Source: Akkermansiaceae bacterium (GTDB lineage Bacteria; Verrucomicrobiota; Verrucomicrobiia; Verrucomicrobiales; Akkermansiaceae). From it: a DNA stretch of 32,717 bases. This document shows, piece by piece, positions 27,161 to 32,717 of this stretch. The notes under the pieces were generated by a model. The model worked only from the letters and a program-made list of their open reading frames with translations, was not told where the DNA came from and made no database searches. The stretch's first letter is position 1. Each line of letters starts with the position of its first letter. Location: positions 1 to 32,717 of the forward strand of contig JALQTQ010000011.1 of the NCBI GenBank assembly GCA_023263995.1, written 5' to 3'. A program made the translations under genes and the position numbers.

Positions 27161-28546
27161 ATGAATAAGCTCCTCCTCATCCCGGCCTTGCTCGCCGTCG
27201 CCACCGCAGAACCACTCACTTTTTATCAAAAACCGAAGCCTCTTCCGCCGGACGCCCGGGTCGAAGACTGGCCGCGCTTTTTCGGACCACGCGACAATTG
27301 CACCACACAGGAAGCCCCTCTCCTCAAAGAATTCCCCGCCTCGGGGCTGCCCAAGGTCTTTGAATTGGAGCGCGGGGAATCTTATAGCTCCCCCATTTTG
27401 GTGGACGGCAAGTTACTCCACTTCCACGCCGTCGATTCCCGGGAAACCCTCGATGTCCACGATGCCGAAAGCGGGAAACGCCTCTGGACTTTCTCCTACC
27501 CGATCAACTACCGCGACCGATACGGCTTTTCTCCCGGGCCACGGACCAGTCCAGTGGTTCACCAAGACCGCATCTACCTCGTGGGCGTGACGGCCATGCT
27601 TCACTGCCTCGATCTGAAAAAAGGGGAACTGATCTGGAAACGAGACCTCGCCAAGGACTATCAGATTCCGCAATACTTCTTCGGATACGGACCCAACCCG
27701 GTGGTCTGGGATGATCTCCTCATCCTCAACACCGGCGGCAAAGAAAAGAAAACCAGCGGAACCTGCGTGGCCGCACTCGACCTGAAATCCGGCGAGACCA
27801 AGTGGACCCACGACGACTCCTGGGGTGCCTCATATGCCTCCCCGGTCATGGCAAAAATCCAAGAACGCGAGGTCGCCCTCGTCCTCGCGGCGGGCGAATC
27901 GCGTCCTTCCCATGGTGGTCTCCTGGTCCTCGATCCACGCAACGGAAAAGAACTCGCACGCTTTCCCTGGCGGGCCAAGATTTATGAATCAGTCCTCGCT
28001 TCCAGCCCTCTTCCGCTTCCCGGAAACAAGGTTTTCATTTCGGATTGCTATCAATTGGGCGGAGTGCTTCTGGAGTTCACTCCGGACTTCATACCCAAGG
28101 TGATTTGGAAAGAACGGTTCTTTGGTATGCACATGATGATCCCTCAAGTCATCGACGATCATCTATACGGTTTCGCAGGACGCAACATCCCCGACACCGA
28201 ACTCAAAGCCGTCGATCTCGATACCGGCAAGATCAAATGGGCCGACGAGATGCGCTGGCGCGAGAATGAGCGGGTCACCGGCCTTTTCCGCGGATCTTTT
28301 CTCCGGGCCAACGAACGGATCTTCTCCCTGGGCGAGGACGGTAGTTTCGTCGAACTGTCCCTGACCCCCGATAAGCCCAGGATACTTCAAAAGACCCGGC
28401 TTTTCTATGCCCGTGACACCTGGACCCCTCCCGTCATCCACCGTGGACTGCTCTATGTTGTGCAAAACAACGATGGTTTTGATGGTTCCTCGAAACGGCT
28501 GATCTGTTACGATTTTCGTCAGCCCATCCCCAAGGAAAAACTATAA
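27161..28546 (+). CDS. PQQ-binding-like beta-propeller repeat protein
   Basis: 461 aa with signal MNKLLLIPALLAVATA. Repeats such as 'LDVHDAESGKRLWTFSYP', 'LHCLDLKKGELIWKRDL', 'VAALDLKSGETKWTHDD', 'LKAVDLDTGKIKWADEM'. Confidence 0.9.
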   Translation: MNKLLLIPALLAVATAEPLTFYQKPKPLPPDARVEDWPRFFGPRDNCTTQEAPLLKEFPASGLPKVFELERGESYSSPILVDGKLLHFHAVDSRETLDVHDAESGKRLWTFSYPINYRDRYGFSPGPRTSPVVHQDRIYLVGVTAMLHCLDLKKGELIWKRDLAKDYQIPQYFFGYGPNPVVWDDLLILNTGGKEKKTSGTCVAALDLKSGETKWTHDDSWGASYASPVMAKIQEREVALVLAAGESRPSHGGLLVLDPRNGKELARFPWRAKIYESVLASSPLPLPGNKVFISDCYQLGGVLLEFTPDFIPKVIWKERFFGMHMMIPQVIDDHLYGFAGRNIPDTELKAVDLDTGKIKWADEMRWRENERVTGLFRGSFLRANERIFSLGEDGSFVELSLTPDKPRILQKTRLFYARDTWTPPVIHRGLLYVVQNNDGFDGSSKRLICYDFRQPIPKEKL

Positions 28547-28608
28547 AACAGTGAGATCTCGAAGCTAAAAGTGTTTGACACAACCATTTCTCCTGTCGAC
28601 GCTGGCCC

Positions 28609-28923
28609 ATGGCTAACGCAAAAAAGAAAGCAAAGCGCTATAGCGCCGCAGAGAGAAAAGAGATTCTTAAATTCATTGAGGCTCAAGGCCGTGGTGGTCA
28701 GACCAAGGCCGTCGAAAAATACGGGGTGACTGCCGCTACCATCGCTTCCTGGCGCAAGAAAAGTGGTGCTTCTCCAGTTGCAGCAGTTCGCGGCGGTGGA
28801 ACATCGAAAGAGCTCCAAGCTGTCGAAGAACTCGCAAGAATTATCAAAGAAATCACCGCCACCGAAGCGCAACTTGACAAGCTGAAAGCCGACTACAAAA
28901 AGGCCAAGGCGAAACTGAAGTAA
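28609..28923 (+). CDS. Small helix-turn-helix protein with a Lys/Ala-rich coiled-coil tail
   Basis: 104 aa: 'KRYSAAERKEILKFIEAQGRGGQTKAVEKYGVTAATIASWRKKSG', a transposase-type HTH, then 'LARIIKEITATEAQLDKLKADYKKAKAKLK'. Confidence 0.8.
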   Translation: MANAKKKAKRYSAAERKEILKFIEAQGRGGQTKAVEKYGVTAATIASWRKKSGASPVAAVRGGGTSKELQAVEELARIIKEITATEAQLDKLKADYKKAKAKLK

Positions 28924-28962
28924 GTTCGAAACGAACCTTCTGACGCCTGCAAAAATCCCATC

Positions 28963-28990
28963 AAACCCCTCTCATACAGAGGGGTTTTTT
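28963..28990 (+). terminator. Intrinsic terminator
   Basis: AAACCCCTCT-CATAC-AGAGGGGTTT stem-loop with a continuing T-run, about 40 bp after the HTH gene stop. Confidence 0.92.
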
Positions 28991-29032
28991 GTGGAAAAGG
29001 GAAGGTCTCAGGTTGAGAAATTGACCCTCGTC

Positions 29033-30112
29033 TCAACCCCCGAGATAGCTCATCTCGGCTTTTCTTTGGGTCATCGCGCCCCGCTCCTCGGAGTATCGAT
29101 TCGTTCTCCGCGACCAAAGCCCCTTCAAGAATTCCATCACCTCGTCATCGCTGTTCGCGGACCGCAGGCAGGCCCGCAGGTCAGCACCCTCGCCCGCAAA
29201 CAAACAGGTGAAGATTTTCCCTTCGGCCGACACTCGGAGACGGGAACAATCACCGCAAAACGGTTGGCTCACCGAGGAGATGATCCCAATCTCGCCCTTG
29301 CCATCCGCAAATTGCCAGCGCGAGGCCACCTCGCCTCGATAGCGTCGGGGGGCCTCGACAAGTGGAAACTCCTGACCCACAATCCCGATCATTTCCGCCG
29401 CCGTGACCACTTGACTCAAATCCCAGCCGTTGGTCTCCCCGACGTCCATGAATTCGATCAAGCGCAAGGTGACACCCTCCGCTCGACACCATCGCACCAT
29501 CGGGAGGATCTCCCCTTCATTCAGGCCACGCTGCACCACCATGTTGACCTTGACCGGAAGGCCGACCTCCCGCGCCGAGCGGATACCGGTCAGGACCCTG
29601 TCGACCTTCGCACCCACGCCATTCATGCGGGCGAAGACTTCCTCATCGAGCGCATCGAGACTCACCGTGACCCGGTGCAAGCCGGCCGCCCGTAAGCCTT
29701 CGGCATGATGATTGAGAAGAATGCCGTTGGTGGTCATGGCGAGGTCCGCCACTCCCGGTACGGCCGCGACCAAGGCCACCAGATCCTCGACCCCCCGCCG
29801 CAACAAGGGCTCTCCGCCGGTCAATCGAACCTTCTCGACTCCCAAACGAACAGCCACCCGCACCGTGCGCACCAGTTCGTCGAAGCTCAGAATCTCCGTC
29901 TTGGGGAGAAAGCGGTAGCCCGGCCCGAAAGTTTCCACCGGCATGCAGTAACGGCACCGGAAGTTGCAGCGATCGGTCAGTGACAGCCGGAGATCACGAA
30001 GAGGTCGTTGCCGTTGATCAAGCACCCCCAAGAGTCCCCCGGGAGGATGAAATTGCCAGTGCAAACTCCCGGTCACCCCACTGGACGAGTCCGTAATCGT
30101 TCCTCGGCCCAA
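29033..30112 (-). CDS. moaA: GTP 3',8-cyclase MoaA (radical SAM)
   Basis: 'LRLSLTDRCNFRCRYCMPVETFG', 'VEKVRLTGGEPLLRRGVEDLV', 'MTTNGILL', 'VSLDALDEEVFARMNG', C-terminal 'CGDCSRLRVSAEGKIFTCLF'. The start codon is uncertain. Confidence 0.95.
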   Translation of the reverse strand: MGRGTITDSSSGVTGSLHWQFHPPGGLLGVLDQRQRPLRDLRLSLTDRCNFRCRYCMPVETFGPGYRFLPKTEILSFDELVRTVRVAVRLGVEKVRLTGGEPLLRRGVEDLVALVAAVPGVADLAMTTNGILLNHHAEGLRAAGLHRVTVSLDALDEEVFARMNGVGAKVDRVLTGIRSAREVGLPVKVNMVVQRGLNEGEILPMVRWCRAEGVTLRLIEFMDVGETNGWDLSQVVTAAEMIGIVGQEFPLVEAPRRYRGEVASRWQFADGKGEIGIISSVSQPFCGDCSRLRVSAEGKIFTCLFAGEGADLRACLRSANSDDEVMEFLKGLWSRRTNRYSEERGAMTQRKAEMSYLGG

Positions 30113-31299
30113 TCCTCCGGTTCACGGGAGACCCGCTGGCAGATCCGTTCGAGGCATCGTTGCCAGACTTCCTCTCCCTCGAGGATCTTGACCTCAATCC
30201 GCAAGTAATAGATCGGCACGTCGAGTTTGTCCGGCCTTGGAAACCTTACCGCATCCTTTTCCGTGGTGACAATCATGTCGACCCCACGGTTCACGCAGCG
30301 ATCCATGAAGGGCTCGATCTCGCGGGCGGTAAAGGCATGATGGTCGGCAAAGGTGGTGTGGAACATCACCTTCCCACCGAGCTTCTTCAAAAGCCGATCA
30401 AAGCTCTTGGGTTGGGCAATCCCCGAAATCGCCCCAAGGTATTTTCCCTGCAGGGCCTCCAAGGGGAGAATCTCATCGTTGAAGACCCCGTGGAGATGTT
30501 TCGGCCCATGCGTGCATTGCAAGATTTCAGCGGTTTTATTGTATCGACGAATCTGCCGTATCAATTGGTCAGGTGGGTCGCCATCACACTTGGTAAGAAA
30601 AATATAGTCAGCCCGGCACAAATTGGCGGGAGGCTCCCGCAAGGTTCCCCGGGGCAGGATGTAGCCATTTCCAAAAGGGGCATTTTGGTCAACAAGAACA
30701 ACGTCAAGCGAATGATCAAGATGCAAATACTGCAATCCGTCATCCAGTAGTAAGGTGTCCACCCCAAGTTCCCTGACCGCAAAACGCCCGCCCCTCACCC
30801 GGTCGCGGTCCACGACCACGGCCACCCCCGGGAGATTTTGCGCGAGCATGTAAGGCTCGTCCCCCGCGTATTTGGCCCCAAGCATGACACTGCGGCCGTC
30901 ACTGACGATCTTGGGCGGATTGGTCACCACGACTCCCGTCTCCGGGTTTTGCCAAAACTGAGGTTTTTGGAGGTCGGCACTCTTATAACCCCGACTGAGA
31001 ATGGCAACCTTACGGCCCCGGGCCGCCAACTCGCGAGCGAAGCGTTCCACCACCGGAGTCTTGCCAGTGCCCCCCACCGTGATGTTGCCAATGCTGACCG
31101 TCATGGTCCCAAGGCTGGACTGCTCAAGCCACTCCTTCCGATAGAGTCGCAAACGCAAGCGAACCCCAAGGCGATACACCCACGAAAGCCCCCGCAAAAC
31201 TGCCCTCATGATCATTGGCCAGAAGCCACGGGCCCGGCCAAAAATCACATCGGTTGCCCATTTCTCCCATTCATTCCGGTCCGCCGCCATCGTCCGCAC
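30073..31299 (-). CDS. lpxK: Tetraacyldisaccharide 4'-kinase
   Basis: '[40 protein letters not shown]', '[10 protein letters not shown]'-like '[27 protein letters not shown]', '[22 protein letters not shown]'. Confidence 0.95.
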   Translation of the reverse strand: MRTMAADRNEWEKWATDVIFGRARGFWPMIMRAVLRGLSWVYRLGVRLRLRLYRKEWLEQSSLGTMTVSIGNITVGGTGKTPVVERFARELAARGRKVAILSRGYKSADLQKPQFWQNPETGVVVTNPPKIVSDGRSVMLGAKYAGDEPYMLAQNLPGVAVVVDRDRVRGGRFAVRELGVDTLLLDDGLQYLHLDHSLDVVLVDQNAPFGNGYILPRGTLREPPANLCRADYIFLTKCDGDPPDQLIRQIRRYNKTAEILQCTHGPKHLHGVFNDEILPLEALQGKYLGAISGIAQPKSFDRLLKKLGGKVMFHTTFADHHAFTAREIEPFMDRCVNRGVDMIVTTEKDAVRFPRPDKLDVPIYYLRIEVKILEGEEVWQRCLERICQRVSREPEDWAEERLRTRPVG

Positions 31300-31546
31300 A
31301 GCTTATCTCACCCGAGTCCGAGAGGAACCAGCGAAAGCGCATTTCCACCGGAAGTTTTTTGGCAAGCCTCCAGATCGGCCCCGGGGCCAGCCGCTTTCAC
31401 CATCATTCACACAAACAATTGACTCGAGGACAGCTTCGCCAAGCCGACTCGGAAGTAGTGCTAAAAAAAAAGCACTTATCATTGGCGATCGATCAAAAAT
31501 GCGTCATCCTTGAATGGCGATTGGCACCCAACCGTTTAACGAACTG

Positions 31547-31972
31547 ATGAAAATGACACCGATTCTTGCTGCTGCCCTGTTTGGCGGGGCTCTTTCTCTT
31601 GTTTCCTGCACTCCGACCCAGCAGACCTATGGTTTAGGGGGAGCTGCTGCTGGCGCGGCCTTGGGAGCGATCACCGGGGGTGATACCAAGGATATTGTCC
31701 GCGGGGCCGCAATCGGTGGAGCCGCTGGCACGGGCTACGCGGTTTACAAGGAAAGACAAACGGGCGCGACTCAGCCGAACGTGGTTCCGCTCCCCCCTCA
31801 GGCACCTCCGTCGGCCCAGCCCAGCAACTATCCCACGGCTTATCCGAGCGGAACTCCCGATGTGGTAATCAGCCCCTACAAGCCTCACAACAAGGTTCGG
31901 GTCAAGGACTTCAAGGCGGGCGACCTCGCTCAGGATCCCACCACCGGCAAGATCTTTGTGGTTCCCGAGTGA
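31547..31972 (+). CDS. Glycine-zipper lipoprotein
   Basis: MKMTPILAAALFGGALSLVSC lipobox, then 'YGLGGAAAGAALGAITGGDTKDIVRGAAIGGAAGTGYAVYKERQ' glycine zipper and a Pro-rich linker. Confidence 0.85.
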   Translation: MKMTPILAAALFGGALSLVSCTPTQQTYGLGGAAAGAALGAITGGDTKDIVRGAAIGGAAGTGYAVYKERQTGATQPNVVPLPPQAPPSAQPSNYPTAYPSGTPDVVISPYKPHNKVRVKDFKAGDLAQDPTTGKIFVVPE

Positions 31973-32019
31973 CGAAGCACGCCGGGCCCTCAAAGCGCCC
32001 GGACCGTTAAAATTTTTCG

Positions 32020-32054
32020 GCCGTCATCGACGATTCATCGGTGACGGCTTTTTT
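32020..32054 (+). terminator. Intrinsic terminator of the glycine-zipper lipoprotein gene
   Basis: CCGTCATCGA-cgattca-TCGGTGACGG (10-bp stem, one T.G) followed by a T-run. Confidence 0.85.
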
Positions 32055-32112
32055 CGGGGGAGACAGATCGGTCGTCCCGCCTGATCTCTCGCTGTCCCGG
32101 GGGGGAGGCTTA

Positions 32113-32276
32113 GAGACCGTCTGAAAAATCCCAATTGAGCGTTCAGGTTGGGATTGGGTTCATGAACTAGCGGCTTCGTTGTTCCCTGGTCGTTGGTCCC
32201 GACCAACTTCCGCGTCACGCCTTGCCCGAAGCGAAAATTCTCGGCAGCCCTTAATCGGCCTTTTTCAAACAGCCTC
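32113..32276. mobile_element. Probable 164-bp nonautonomous insertion (MITE) or deletion derivative with IS5-like ends
   Basis: Left end GAGACCGTCTGAAAAA (32113-32128) and right end TTTTTCAAACAGCCTC (32261-32276, reverse complement GAGGCTGTTTGAAAAA) match at 13/16. Flanking TTA at 32110-32112 and 32277-32279. Confidence 0.75.
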
Positions 32277-32717
32277 TTAGATTTTTTTCAGGGAGCCGGT
32301 CGAGTCTCCAAAGCGTTGCGTTTTCACGCCGAACTCGTTGAGCATGCGCACGTAGAGATTGGAGAGAGGCACGCTTTCCCCGAGGTCGACGTGACGCCCG
32401 GGCTCGAAGGCCCCGCCCGCATTTCCCGCAACAATCACCGGCAGATCATCGTGGTTGTGACGGTCGCCATCGGAGATGCCGCTGCCGTAGACAATCATGG
32501 AGTTATGCAAGAGCGATTTTCCGTCGACGTCCTCGGTCTTCTTCATGCGATCGAGGAAATAAGCCAGCTGGGTCAGATAAAATTCGTCGATTTTCTGGAT
32601 TTTCTCCAGATTGTCCTGCTGCCGTCGGTGGTGGGAGAGATTGTGGTGTCCTTCGGAGACTCCGATGTCCTTGAAGGAGCGGTTGCTCCCGTCGTGGGCG
32701 AGCAGGAAGGTGGAGAT
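32277..32717 (-). CDS. DUF1552 domain-containing protein, C-terminal part (truncated by the window edge)
   Basis: The frame is open to the window edge: 'ISTFLLAHDGSNRSFKDIGVSEGHHNLSHHRRQQDNLEKIQKIDEFYLTQLAYFLDRMKKTEDVDGKSLLHNSMIVYGSGISDGDRHNHDDLPVIVAGNAGG'. Confidence 0.85.
   Translation of the reverse strand: MSTFLLAHDGSNRSFKDIGVSEGHHNLSHHRRQQDNLEKIQKIDEFYLTQLAYFLDRMKKTEDVDGKSLLHNSMIVYGSGISDGDRHNHDDLPVIVAGNAGGAFEPGRHVDLGESVPLSNLYVRMLNEFGVKTQRFGDSTGSLKKI

Noticed and set aside
31457-31476. AGTGCT-A8-AGCACT hairpin upstream of the lipoprotein gene
   Set aside because: A 6-bp stem with a poly-A loop is short and could be chance. It is not clearly a terminator or riboswitch.
1-32717. CRISPR arrays, toxin-antitoxin pairs, retrons and phage-defence systems
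   Set aside because: No regularly spaced repeats, reverse transcriptase, Cas, restriction-modification or paired toxin-antitoxin genes were recognised on either strand.

Overview
The window looks like a high-GC chromosomal segment from the PVC superphylum, probably Verrucomicrobia. The inference rests on a PEP-CTERM protein, a DUF1592-type planctomycete cytochrome, two DUF1552 proteins, a ThuA-like protein, a PQQ beta-propeller protein and a fused CobA/HemD. Most of it is housekeeping or envelope content. This includes a heme-biosynthesis operon (ccsA-like, hemA, hemC, cobA/hemD with 4-bp overlaps), ctaA/COX15, thiG, mdh, an SLC13 permease, tmk, moaA, lpxK, MFS and AI-2E transporters, and two tRNAs (Thr-UGU, Arg-UCU). 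The main accessory stretch is about 7.17-11.73 kb, on the 3' side of tRNA-Thr. It holds an IS66-like remnant, a phosphoesterase, a frameshifted IS110-family transposase with structured downstream noncoding DNA, a BamE/SmpA-like lipid-anchored or membrane protein, and a truncated IS256-like transposase. A probable 164-bp MITE near the right edge appears to have inserted at a stop codon, with its TTA duplication preserving the stop. I found no CRISPR array and no convincing undescribed defence or biosynthetic system. The best leads are the MITE, the possible bridge-RNA region after the IS110 transposase, the palindromic leader of the IS256 remnant, and a lone HTH/coiled-coil protein. All family calls are by eye, with no database search.
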